A stretch of 64,000 nucleotides of DNA from assembly GCA_950295325.1 (NCBI GenBank), contig OX485803.1:64125554-64189553 (forward strand). Reading direction: 5' to 3'. How positions within the stretch are numbered: the first letter of the stretch is position 1; each line of letters opens with the position of its first letter. This DNA is from Polytrichum commune. Lineage: Eukaryota; Streptophyta; Polytrichopsida; Polytrichales; Polytrichaceae. Shown here piece after piece: positions 11,678-23,310 of the stretch. The notes under the pieces are model-generated. The model saw nothing but the letters and a program-made list of their open reading frames with translations, was not told where the DNA came from and did not search any database. Position numbers and translations under genes: made by a program.

Positions 11678-13287
11678 GCAAGGGTCGAAGGTTACATTGG
11701 GTCATAGACAAAATATGAAAAACCAACAACAAACTTTAGCTCTAAAATTAACAATCTTGTTGGTTAACAACAAAAGATTGGGGGGTTTGACTATTTGTTA
11801 TTGGTTGAGGGCCACATGCGTGCAAGACCTTGAAATATATTACCTTAGCTTATACCATGCCCACACTAGGGATAATTGTTGGTCTTGGGCAGTAAGAGGA
11901 GTCCCTCTTGATAGGGAACCTGCCTCTTGTCCAGAAAAAATTACTAGCAATAAGGATTTTTTGTCCTACTCACAATAACCCCATTAAATGTAACGTCTTG
12001 CAATTTTGCCATTGCATATAAGACAAGAACTGTTATCAAGATGGAAATTCTCCCACTAGTGTGGGCATAATGTGGGAATGATATTATCTGCATGGTTTGT
12101 TATATTGGATTTTAAGGCACATACATCGTTGGATGGCTAGAAAATAAGGTGAATATATAGAAAATGATGAAAATAAGTTGATTCGGCTAGAAAGAGTGCT
12201 TTGAGATTTGTGCAATAATTTTTAGAGATGGAGTAGAGGAGATGACAAGGAATGCAAGTTGTTTCATATTTTTATTCTTTATTTATTAGTTACATTTCCT
12301 CAAAGAGGCAAGTAAGTCAAACCCTTATTAGTACCCCCAGAGTCTCCCTAGTTTGAGCATTAGGGCCAAAGCATGGTATAGTGAACAAAACTTCTACCAT
12401 GTTAGTTCAAAGGCTTAAGTAGCCATATTTCCTAATAATATAACTCAAAACAATAACACTAATTTGTATTGAAGTCACCAATAAGGTGGGTCATGTTGGT
12501 TTTATGAATATATTTGCAAACTACATGATTTACATCCATAGAGGTAGATTCTAAAGTTTGTAAAATTTACTTTCATAATTTTTAGCTTTCAAAAAATGAG
12601 GGTATAGACCTTTAAAAAAACGTATTTTGCTTCAAAATTTGTGGCCTGCTAACATACACTATGATCTTGCCAAATACTTGAAATATACATACATTATATA
12701 TATATATATATATATTGAAATGACGTAGGTTTTAGCTCAAATCGACCACCCAATTTAGGATCTACTTCATATGTACCTCCATAATACTAATGAGGCACAA
12801 ATTTTGTACTATGTTTGGTTTAAAATCATTGGAGTGCTCCATGGTCTTGAATTGACATTTTGTAGAGAATCGAGCCTACTTCCCGTACTACATCTGAAAA
12901 ATATATCACAATGAAAGGGCACACCACTTTTCTTGTTCACTTTATCATGCTTTGGCCCATCGAAATATCCTACTTTGCATACTCTGCAGAAAACAATTAA
13001 TTCAAAGGCACCCAAAAGTGATTGCAAGTGATGTGAAACAACACCTTACTAGTGAATTAGTGTGTCCTTTTCGGGCCACCCCTTTTACAATTAACCATGT
13101 TGAATCCACACTAAGACCATTCTACCTCTAGTCCAATGCACCAATAGTAGTCATTCACCGTTTTTTCAGATTTTCTACTTTATCTACATGCATTTAAATT
13201 TGGATTTCAAACTCAATATTTAGACCACATATATACAATTATAAACCCTACATGTATGAGTCTTGTTTCTAAATTGAAAACCAACTA
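11678..13287. other. Spacer, no gene seen
   Basis: AT-rich sequence with a (TA)n run at about 12692-12714. ORFs of up to 93 codons show no recognisable domain or composition change. Confidence 0.5.
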
Positions 13288-13520
13288 CACTAAATATGAT
13301 ATTTAGTGTCACTATGGTAACTTTTTGGATGACACTTCTTATGAATGAGTGGAAAAATACTGTCATGGATGACGGATGAATTCATCCACTGGCCAAAGCC
13401 CTACCTTCTCTTGTCAGCAACTTGTGATGAAATATTATCATGGATGCTTGAAATTTGGATGAAAAAATCACTGAAGTCAAGTGACAATGTTCACCAATTT
13501 TACAAAAACACCCTACTTAT
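13288..13520 (-). mobile_element. CACTA-like MITE, copy 2 (truncated)
   Basis: Starts with a perfect palindrome: CACTAAATAT, one G, ATATTTAGTG. It then follows the inverse of the right half of the full copy at 31152-31503: GTCACTATGGTAACTTTTTGGATG-CACTTCTT-TGAAT, TGTCATGGATGA-GGATGA-TTCATCCA. The other terminus is missing. No coding. Confidence 0.65.
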
Positions 13521-16150
13521 ACTTACATGGGGTGCTGTGAGTGAAGACTAGAGCCCCTAGAGTCAACATTATATAGAGCTATTTCGTCACTCATTACTAC
13601 GAGCTCTACAAAACCATTCAAAGTTTGTTGCACTACCATCATGTGTGCTCTAGGCAACATATCCTACGTCATTACTAAATATGCAAAGTTGCTATCATGG
13701 TAGGTTGAGAGATTTGCAAAATTTAGAGGACATAATGTCTAGGACTCATAAATAGGAGCAAAAGAGGATGTTGTAGAGGGTTCTCTATTTCAACCATAAA
13801 TAAATAAATTCCCCCTCAAGGTTAGCCATGTGTCAATCTTACAATGGTTGAGACCCTCTTGAATTCCACATGGATATCACATTCCAACACTATGTCAGGA
13901 TGAAATAGAGCGACTTCTATAGTACTAGGGAAAGTGACTCCCAAGTAGGTTACTCGCCACAATACTTAAGTTAGATGCTTAAGATATAAAAGGTAGATGT
14001 GCCGACATAAGAGAGCAACTTTCAACTTGAAGTGGAAATTAACACACTAAACAATGGGGATAGTGTCGAGGGTGCACACTACATTCCAACCCACATTATG
14101 TAACATTGGAGTTCCTAGAAACAAGTGATGAAATGTCTTTTCAAAACTTGTTTGTTTATTAAAAAAATGAGCAATCTATCATGAAGAGCTCCTCATGTTC
14201 TTTGTGAAAATACTATGATTGTCCCTCATCCCTTAGCCATTTGACTGGGGTAACCATTTAAAGAGTAGTTGTATGTACTTCAAGAAATGCATGCATGTTG
14301 ATTTTGATTGTTTTCTCCCTCGATTATTGGACTTAGGAAGTGAGTTTTATGCTCTTTGGATTCACATTCTCAATGTCTTTCATTTGATACATTATTTGCA
14401 ACTAGAAGTGAAAAATTTGAACATAGTGAGTGGTTGAAGACCCAAGTGTGACTTAACATTGCACGTTGTTTTCATGCATGATAGTATATAAAGTGAGCCA
14501 CACTATATAAAAACAAAGGGTGAGTCACACTATACATATGCCCACAACCTTTACCATAATTTGTGTAGTGCAATCACAATTTCGCATTTGAGCCATGTAG
14601 CTGGAGAGTACTTCAATTTTCTCTTGGTGTGAACTCCTTTGTATTCCTCCTTTTGCTCGTTCTTTTTGGGAGGGGGGCACTAAGGTACATGTGCATGATT
14701 CGGTGTTTGATCTTAAACAAATACCTATGTTTTAGTGTGGAATTGTTGGATGCATATCTAAGAATGGATACCAAAAAGACATGTCACGTTGAAACGAGAT
14801 CGGAGTACATGCTCAAAATTTGTTCATTATTCTAGACACAACAATCAACATAGTTGGGTTGACCTATCCGATCATTCAGTGACTTAGAGAATCCTCGCTT
14901 TGACAATGAAATAGGATATTCATATGAGCTTCAAAAATTATGAGGAAAGTGGTTGTGGGCACAATTTGGATTCGCTGATCATCTCGCACGAATTGGGTGT
15001 TTCATATCCTAGGAGAAAGTGGGCGCAAAGACAAAGGTGTCCATTTAACACCCACTTACTTTAGTGCTAATGCTTTTAAGTTTCAAAAGGGGATCCAATG
15101 GATAAAGACGGAGTCGTCACTTGCTTCATTTGATCCCATAGAGGGTGTAGGGTTTAGGGTATAGGGCATAGAGATACACATCTTCGCTTTGACCTCTAAG
15201 AACTTTTGTATTCATCTAAATTGGTTATGGAACTTGAAAAGACAATCATTGTGATTTGCAATTGCTAATTGAATGAGATTGATCATGATCCCATCTTGCA
15301 ACCAAAATTGTTTGTTGAGTTGGAGGTGCCATAATAGATCCACATAACACTTAAAAGCAAATGTTGCTAATACTAAGACTTTAAATTCTTGCACAAATAA
15401 GTACATATTGATTATGAGATTGTTCACCACCCAAACATCCAGCTCCCGTGTTGGTTTTGGGTCATCTACCAATGAAACTTGGAATCCTTATAACTTTTAC
15501 ATACATCATTCAAATAGAAAAAAATGTTAATGTGTTGGAATCCATGTCAATTGCTAATGAGAATCACTCAAAAAATTTCAACCAAGTGAATAGTAGCATA
15601 CAAGCCAACGATCTAAGTGGTGGTTTTAGCACATGTACCTAAGTAGTAAAACTTGACAAAAATTGGACAAATGTAAAGTAGTAGTGCTCAGTTCCATTAG
15701 CGACCCGAGTTCTAACACCTATACTTTCTCCAAAGTGGGCAACTATGTAATTCAACATAAACACAAATTCTCTCATTTTCAGGATTAAAAATATAGCTCA
15801 TTGGTTGGAGGAGGAAAAAATGTTAACGATCAACTTTGTCCACTTTGGGGAAGCCCGTTTGGCTTAGAAAAGTCAAATGAGGTTTGTGAGTTTAAAACTC
15901 CTATAAAAAATAAATAATCAAATATGCTCTGATTCCCAAGATCTTAATATCATTGTACTCATAAACTAAAAAAACTGATCTCTAAATAATATTAGATAAT
16001 TTACATGGGTTGAACAAGAGAACCATAGTGCTTAAAGTGTCTATGATAGGCGCTTCTACGCTATTGTTAAAGACGCTCAAACACATATACTATTAAACAT
16101 AATATGAGTGGGTCCCATGTATACGACATGTGAGTCCACCAACTTACTAG
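13521..16150. other. Spacer with one copy of the AT-rich dispersed repeat
   Basis: At about 14745-15060 lies a forward copy of the repeat described at 46040-46510 (GATATTCATATGAGCTTCAAAAATTATGAGGAAA, written in parts: GATATTCATATGAGCT then AAAATTATGAGG; and TGGGTGTTTCATATCCTA). A short TTTAGGG-like patch at 15145-15165 is noted but is too brief to be telomeric. No gene. Confidence 0.45.
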
Positions 16151-16810
16151 CTTAGCCTCTCTGCTGCTGCCATGATGATGGCCGAGGACTTAGTGGCAGA
16201 GTGGGCAGGGCCCTTTGCAGTCAAAGTTGGCTACTTAATTTACAAGCTGCAAAATGCAAAATTCAAAAGGGGGAAGGAAGGCTTCTAATGAGGTTCAACG
16301 AGTCGATTCTAGCGGACACATACTTACGACAACTCTTTAAAGAGCGCTCGCAATTCCAATCGCAACGGGCCCATCCTTCTTAGGAATCGTGCCCTTGCCA
16401 GGGCAGGAGTACCATACCCATCACGACTGGAAGCGAAGGAGGCGAATGGTTTCAGGTCCGATTTCGGCGAATCGAGGGTTTCATTGTTGGATAGATTCGT
16501 AAGCAGCGAGGTGAGCCGCATCGACCTACTTGTGATGATGATCTTGACAGGTTTTTGGGAATAATCGGATCAATTAGTCACCCATCCGAGGTTTCCGAGT
16601 TCACCATTGACAGTCGAGATTCTGCAGACACATGTGAATGTACGTCTAGCTAGGTATCCGAGTTGCGATTAATCGTCAACAAAGTTGAGCCTTCAAGAGT
16701 CGAGGTCAGGGCTTTCTGTGTTTTGTGCGTGCACAGTGGAATTTTTGTCGCTTGACAGTTCAGATTGTGCAGACATGTATGTGAGCTGGCTATCTGAGTT
16801 GCGAACGTAG

Positions 16811-17296
16811 TTGACGAATTCGAGCCTTCAAGAGTCAACGTTGGCGCATAGTGGAGAGACTTTATTGCTCGTGGAGATGGAGATTCAGCAAAGCGCGTCG
16901 AGGGCGATCATGCGAAGGAAGTACAAGCGGGTCGAAGGGAGTCAGTTTGTAGTGGAGAAGAAGAGGGTTAAGGTAGCAGGGATTTCATCGTCTTCTACCC
17001 GACCCACACACAGGCTTAGGTTACGATGCTGTAATTTGGCCTTCCTGTCGCCATACAAGCTTATGGCTCAGTTGAAGGAGACCTACACGAGCTTGACGCT
17101 AGCCGTTCCAAGTTTTCGGAACGCACGTAGAGCTGGTGGAGGAGCTTCCACTAGTGGGGCGATGAATTTGGGTTACGAAACGCCCAACTCGCCCAGCAGT
17201 AAAGTCTTTGTATCCTCCACCAAAGACGTTGTCGATGAAGCATGGTTTCAGTATGCACTCAACCGATCTATCCGCGAAGGGAAATTGACTTTTTGA
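16811..17296 (+). CDS. Possible small protein or gene fragment, unrecognised
   Basis: A 161-codon open frame in a stretch with higher GC than the flanks. Later Met codons at residues 23 and 34 are also plausible starts. The product is basic in the middle (RRKYKRVEG, VEKKRVKV), then Ser/Gly rich (GGGASTSGAMN), ending in SSTKDVVDEAWFQYALNRSI. No domain, signal peptide or membrane segment recognised. The sequence upstream (about 16600-16840) contains two ~100-bp tandem copies 148 bp apart, and the 3' end of the ORF recurs in decayed form at about 17675-17790. This fits either a worn gene fragment or chance. No splice structure could be supported. Confidence 0.25.
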   Translation: MTNSSLQESTLAHSGETLLLVEMEIQQSASRAIMRRKYKRVEGSQFVVEKKRVKVAGISSSSTRPTHRLRLRCCNLAFLSPYKLMAQLKETYTSLTLAVPSFRNARRAGGGASTSGAMNLGYETPNSPSSKVFVSSTKDVVDEAWFQYALNRSIREGKLTF

Positions 17297-19402
17297 ATAC
17301 AAATTAATGTTATTCGAGGTTTGACATCTTGATCACTTCTAAATTGTGCAGAGTCAGTTGTTTACTCCGCCATTGGTTGATTATATGGAAGGATTCTGAC
17401 CAGATCGGAAAACCAGAAATTGTATCATATCATGTCCAGATGAAAAGCATCATGTTGCCAATTTGTGTGTCTGCTGTGCGTCGTCGTAGACAACAATGAT
17501 TATAAGAAATTAGTCGAGATATTCACTGAGCCTAGGTTTTAGTACACCCAGTGGAAATTAAGAGTTTAGGTTGTCAGAGAAGAGGGGAGAGGAACATTTT
17601 CATCAATCCCTTGCAAAAATGCACCATCCCTGTCCTTGGAGGCACCAAGAGGATTGATTTGCAACTCAGGGTTTGTCAATGAAGCATGCACAATTTCAAT
17701 ATGCACGCAATCTAATCTAATCTACTCATCCGCAAAGTATAAATGGACTTTGTGATCACATATAAGAGCACCCTGGGCCTGTTTTCGAGGTTTGAAGCCT
17801 TGAGGACCTGACTTATACATGGTCACCCATGTGTGGCGAGGCAATTTAGGACAGTAGTAATGATGTCTATGGTATAAGTTGAATACCAATTCTTTAGCCT
17901 CTGGGGTCGGCAGTATTGAATGCCACCACCAGGATCTTGCAAATTTGCATCAAGGCTTGCCATGTGAGATCTTGACCAGAGGGTGACCTTTGACTGTTAA
18001 CTGCTGACTACATTGAATTTGTTCTGCTGCAATTGTTTATATTTTTCGGAGCACATGCTTCGTGTGTTGTGAGAGAAGTTTAGAAGAAGCTCGCATGGAC
18101 TGAGGGCCGTGTGTTCATCATAGTGTTAACTTAAGCATTCCATCAATGACTTGGGGAGAACCGACCACTAGTTACAGATGATCCGGTTGAAGTTCAAGAC
18201 TTCAGGAACCTTTCCCATCGTTGCAGACGAATTTCGAGATATGCCACAAATTAGTAAAGATGCCAACATGTAACTGGTTGGACTTGGATCTCGACCGATT
18301 ATACCCAAAAATCTCTCCCCGACACTGCATCCCTTACAGCCTGGGAAAGCTACTGTAGCTAGCTCCATGTGTTTCGTGCAGAGGAAGCCAGGACGCAAAT
18401 GCATCCTGATTTTCGTTGCATGAGCGCCTAGTGATGAAGCATGCCTATCGAGTCTCTTATACATGCCTATCAAGTGTAGGGCTTGACTAATAGTAGAGCG
18501 GCACGTCACTTGAGCAAGTGACATGTGGCAACCTAGAAGTGGCCTGCTAAAGCACCCCCCCCCCATATCTACCTACACTGGTACTGTGTAATTAGGTTGC
18601 GCCACACACATTTATTGACATTCTACACTTCATTGAATATTCATTACAATGATACCAAACATACATTATTATAACATCTATTCTCTATAATAATATAAGT
18701 CAGAAATCTAAAGAAAGTGTGATTAACCTAATGAATGGCTTACTCTACATTAAAAGTCAATAATCATAAGCTTGGTACAAAGGTTTGAAAATGAAAATTG
18801 ATATTGTTGTCAGATTCAACATCCAATTCCTCAAAAGATAAGCAAGTATGTTTTAAGTATTGAGCATGTTTTATTACGTGTTTCTAGAATTCACATAGGT
18901 GTGAGTAATGGATTGATGAAGACATTGCATATTCAAGGGGGGGGGGGGGGAGGGGAGGGGGTTAAGTTTTGGGGCATAGGTGTGGAAGTATGAGAGGAAA
19001 TTGCTCACACAAATTAATGCATTGATTGTAGTTGAAAAATCCAAACATTGTCACACAAATCCAAGTATTAGACTTGCACTTTTTATGTTCCATTACTGCA
19101 ACTATAAAATATAGTTGCATGCATACAAAATGCCAAATCCAATCGTATTCAATCCAATCAAACATGTAGTGGATGGTATTTTCCACTATCCACTTATCCC
19201 CAAGTACCCTCTAATGCCTCTAAATGGAACAACATCTCTACATTGGGATCGAACTTGTGAAGGTTTGGGCGAAGTGAAGGTGTTCATGTGGCCACTTGTG
19301 CAAGAGCAAAACTCTCCACATATATGGGAACAAAAGTAACCTAAGAAGGGATGATGACTGCTCCATCATCTTACCAACATGTTGCATATGATATACATAA
19401 CA
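17297..19402. other. Spacer with partial duplication of the upstream ORF end
   Basis: About 17675-17790 repeats the end of the preceding ORF (GATGAAGCATG-TTTCA-TATGCAC, TCCGC-AAG) with many changes. G and C runs occur at 18555-18564 (C10) and 18937-18950 (G14). A 132-codon minus-strand frame at 18168-18566 overlaps the C-run and has no family features. Confidence 0.45.
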
Positions 19403-19727
19403 AGTTGTCGTGTAAATAGCGATCGTGTGTCACTGCAGCTCGAGTACCAAACACCACTAACCAATACAACTAAAACATGGCAAAAACACACATAAACAAC
19501 ACACCTCCACATGAGAGATAACTTGACTCTTTGTGTGCATTCGAAGAGAGATTTAGAACTCTTACAAGGGTTTGACTCTCTTCCTTCTTACTTGGTAAGA
19601 ATGCCAAGCCAAGGAGGAGGCTCCTCACTTAGGAGCATTTCTCCAACTTTTAAGATTCATTCATCCAAATCTAAATGGATGAACTCCCACGGATAAGGTG
19701 CGTCCGCTGACGCCGCATACCGTGACA
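19403..19727 (-). mobile_element. Solo LTR of a Copia-type element, copy A
   Basis: On the minus strand it opens with TGTCACGG and closes with TTTACACGACAAC. The second LTR at 26392-26933 opens TGTCACGT and closes TTTACACGACAACA, and the two share internal words (CTTGGCTTGGCATT against CTTGACTTGCCATT, GAGTTCATCCAT). No PBS or PPT lies beside it and no internal domain is visible, so it is a solo LTR. The terminal base of the 3' end is changed and a matching 5-bp target duplication was not found. Assignment to Copia rather than Gypsy is a guess from length and terminal style. Confidence 0.5.
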
Positions 19728-21644
19728 AAGCATTAGTTAATTTGATGATCTATGAAATCAATAAATAGTAACTCTCAAATTCACAATAGGTTAGGCAAAA
19801 CTCAAACATGAATTTCATCGCCACATTGTAAGTAGGTTCTTCATTATTGTCCAATGAAGGTGGTTTTGATGAATGACAAACTATGAGGTTTTGAAATGAG
19901 GATTCTCCTAAAGTGGTTGAAGTATCTTACTGAAAATGAGGTCATTTGGTGTCCACTCTTATGAAATGCATGGATAATGGCATATGATTGTATTTATCAA
20001 ATGTTAACATAAATATTACATAAGATGCTATAAGTTATTGAAAATCTAAGATTATAAATCCACCTGTAGAAGTCGTGACATATTCAATAATTACCCCTCC
20101 TAGCTTAGACAAAGCCTCAATAAATATCTAAACTAGGATTGGATGTTTCTCTTGAGCGCCTCGCTAAGTCACAAAGCCATTCATTAGTTGATCATTCTCA
20201 GTATTGTAATTAAACTAGACATCATCCTCACCAACAAATACACCATGCTTTTTGAACTCAATGTTATGTTGGAAGGATATACTCACATGCGCATTCTTCT
20301 GATGGCAAAACAACAAGATTCAAAATCTCCTTGACTACCAAAAAAAACACATGCACAAATGTAAGCAAAAGTTACACAAAATGAACATATCAAAATGAAA
20401 TGTATTGAAATTGTTGAGCATTGGAAGTTAGACTTATTATGGCGGAAGCATCGATACCATAGCACAACTTCTTAACATTCACACCCCACCAATCTCTCAC
20501 AGGTTTGAAGTCATATGTGGCCGAATATGTATGAACATCTCCACATACATCTTCACTTCCCGGTATAAGAAATAATGAACCATCATTGTGAAGGTAAACT
20601 CAAATTTGCCTCAATCTTTGCATTATTGTGTTTATTATGTATTGGGACAACCAATGGACGGGGGACAAATATGCATGACAAGAAGACTTTCAAGCAAGTC
20701 CACGATAAATAAATCAAAACCTCGGTGTGGGCATAAGTTGCATGACACACGTGTGAAAGGGATACTATCAAATTGTTGTGCATAATGAGAAGAAATTCAA
20801 TCTCAATAGCAATCCAAATTCAACTCTCAAACTTTCAACATGGACAAAGTGCTTACTTGTTTGACAAATTTGTGTGTTTTCACCAACATTGGATGAGATG
20901 GTGTGTTAGTAATGCAAAGAACAAAAGTTTTCTCAATATAACTGTCATCAGGGAATCCAAATTTTGTTGTGTCATAACCGAAACATGTTGAGAGATAAGG
21001 GGAGAGATGATGGATGTTTCCATATCCAATTGAGCAGTGGAGGAACCAATTCCGTTTGTAGGATTACTGGTAGGAGGCAAAGTTGGTGTCATTACATTCT
21101 TACCTCTTTGCTTTCTTTATATCATTTTGTGATTATATGACTTGAGATTCAATTGGAACATCTCCAACATCTAGAATTTTATCTAGAATGGTCTTGATTT
21201 ATTTTCTCCTCCTTAAACAATAAAAATATCCATGGGACCATCCACAAATAAAGGACATGCTTGCAACACATTACACTCCCAAGCATGAGCTTGGGCAACA
21301 ATATAAACACAAAATTTGCGAGGCTTATCAATCTAGGCATTGAAAAAAATTGGTAAATTATGTGGGTCATTGGCTTTCTTCGCAAGCAATTTTGTGTGAA
21401 CATATTTACACGCAATGAAAATCACCAATAGGGAATGGAAGTTAAGTCCACAAATTGCCAATGATGAAACATATCACATAATGCATTTTAAATGAACTTA
21501 CACAACTTGTATAAAATATATAAACACGTGAGAAGGGGATCGGCACGAATAAGAGCTTTGTATGTCCTATTTACAAATAGGCACACTGTTTCTCCATGCT
21601 ATTTCTCCCTAGTGCACATTTGGAAGGAGGGAGGAGCAATGAAC
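19728..21644. other. Spacer, no gene seen
   Basis: AT-rich sequence. Overlapping ORFs of 60-78 codons on both strands have no shared features with known proteins. Confidence 0.45.
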
Positions 21645-21890
21645 GGGGAGTACCGAACTTTAGTTACGAGCTAGCCGAATTTTTTTGAAGATTTCCGAAT
21701 GAGTTTGCAATGATTCGGACGAGGTACCGACTTAAAATTAGAAAGGTCGGAAATTGACCGGTTGAAATGAGAAAATATCGGCAATATAGCTGGTTGAGGC
21801 ATCATATTTTAGGATATTTACCGAGCCAATTTTTAAATTTTAGGCAAGTAGCCGAAGGGATTAGGGATAGGGCGGAAATTTTTACTAGGG

Positions 21891-21985
21891 TAATAGAGTT
21901 ATCCTTTAATTCAAATGAGTTTGGTAGGGAGTTTCTTACAAAACCTTCCATGTTTGGCAAGCTTGAGGTGCATGCGTCGGCCCTA
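21891..21985 (-). repeat. Fragment of the foldback family at 29718-30058
   Basis: TAATAGAGTTATCCTTTAAT, GGTAGGGAGTT, CCTTCCATGTTTGG and GGTGCATGCGT match one arm of the 29.7-kb foldback in order. Only one arm is present, so this is a partial or degraded copy. Confidence 0.7.
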
Positions 21986-22284
21986 ATACTAGAGTCATAA
22001 CTCATAAGGTTAAGATTCTAAGAACCATGAAGACTAAGTAATTTAGGGAAGGTTCCGTTCACAAGGCCGATTAGGGTTTTGAGCCGCTCTAAGCATCCAA
22101 GGACCCTCTGTCACGAGTATAAGGAGCTGCAGTCCTTTCTGCAGAGTATCTCACTCTTCCATCGGCATTTCTCTCTGTGTTGAGTGCTCTCTGTACTGCT
22201 CTTCCGCTTCTGCTAGATTCATCTTCATTTGGGTGCAACACTGCGAAGAGAAGTTTGTGCTAGCCTTTGCGACCTTGATTTTGT

Positions 22285-22690
22285 CTTGATTCAAAGCTTA
22301 CCCATCGAAATGCTTATTTCTGCAGTCTGTTTTGATTCAAAGCTTACCCATCGAAATGCTTATTTCTGCAGTCTGTTTTGATTCAGCCCTTACCCATCGA
22401 AATACTTATTTCTGCATATCGAAATGCTTATTTCTGTAGATCGAAATGCTTATTTCTGTAGATCGAAATGCTTATTTCTGTAGATCGAAATGCTTATTTC
22501 TGTAGATCGAAATGCTTATTTCTGCAGGCTGTCTTGATTCAAAGCTTACCCATCGAAATGCTTATTTCTGTAGATCGAAATGCTTATTTCTGCAGGTTGT
22601 CTTGATTTAGAGCTTACCCATCGAAATGTTTATTTCTGCAGTCTGTAAGGCTTATTTCTGCACCTGTCTTGATTCAGAGCTTCCAAGGAT
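22285..22690 (+). repeat. Minisatellite, 22-bp core and longer higher-order unit
   Basis: The core GATCGAAATGCTTATTTCTG (plus TA) is repeated head to tail about five times around 22417-22520. It alternates with a longer form containing TTGATTCAAAGCTTACCCATC that recurs at about 22285, 22335, 22530 and 22610. Every unit ends in CTTATTTCTGCAG or CTTATTTCTGTAG. The pattern suggests repeated unequal exchange within a composite unit. Confidence 0.9.
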
Positions 22691-23029
22691 ACTTGGATTT
22701 TATATCAACACAAATTCACCCATTTAAAAGCATAATACGAACTTTTTTATAATATTAAAAAAAAAAATCCGACATACAATACAAATCTTCAGAAACATAT
22801 CGAATTGAAATTCACAAAATCGGAAAATTACCGAATGAGAAAGTTAAATATCGGAATTTAACCGACAAAACAAATTGGATTTAGGTAGCTTCCGATCAAA
22901 AAAATAAAAATTCGAATCTTTTCATAAAAGATCGGAAATCTACCGATTTTGGTAAAAAACTCCCCGGACTCTGGGGAGGAGGGAAGGGAGGGGGGGTGGA
23001 ATAAACAAGAGATCTATTTATGGGTATGT

Positions 23030-23310
23030 TTGGGAACCCCCCCCCCCCAAAAAAAAAGCAATTTATATGGTTTTTTTATTGAACCCAAAAGGTTCAATTT
23101 ATGTTTGTTGCAAGTTTTTTGGGAAGTTGTGGAAAGACGGGGTTCTTAAAAAGAAAGGTAAAAGTCTCTCATGTATAAAAAAAAAAAAACCCCATTTGAA
23201 GGTTTGTTTTGAACCCCCAATACTTTTTTTTTTGGTTTTTTTGTTGAACCCTAAAGGCCCAATTTCCATTTGTTGCAAGCTTTATGGGAGATTTTGGATG
23301 AAGTGGGGGT
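23030..23310 (+). repeat. Two-copy tandem repeat with homopolymers
   Basis: Units starting near 23066 and 23230 share TTTTTT-TTGAACCC-AAAGG, CAATTT, TTTGTTGCAAG and TGGGA-TT. The period is about 165 bp. A run of 12 C (23037-23048) followed by 9 A starts the array. The overlapping ORFs here come from the repeats and homopolymers. Confidence 0.7.

Larger units (their letters stand above)
21645..22965. mobile_element. Non-autonomous TIR element with CCGA-rich subterminal arrays
   Basis: Ends are GGGGAGT (21645) and ACTCCCC (ending 22965). Both sides carry many short words of the form TCGGAAAT and TACCGAA in opposing orientations: about ten between 21651 and 21860 and about nine between 22770 and 22945, e.g. 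GTCGGAAATTGACCGG on the left and GATCGGAAATCTACCGA on the right. Arrays of this type are transposase-binding sites in several DNA transposon superfamilies. The interior includes a less AT-rich segment (22080-22280), a 22-bp minisatellite, and a fragment of the foldback family seen at 29718-30058. No transposase. No convincing target duplication. Confidence 0.5.

Noticed and set aside
18168-18566. 132-codon minus-strand ORF
   Set aside because: Runs through a poly-C tract, no motif, and no splice or composition support.
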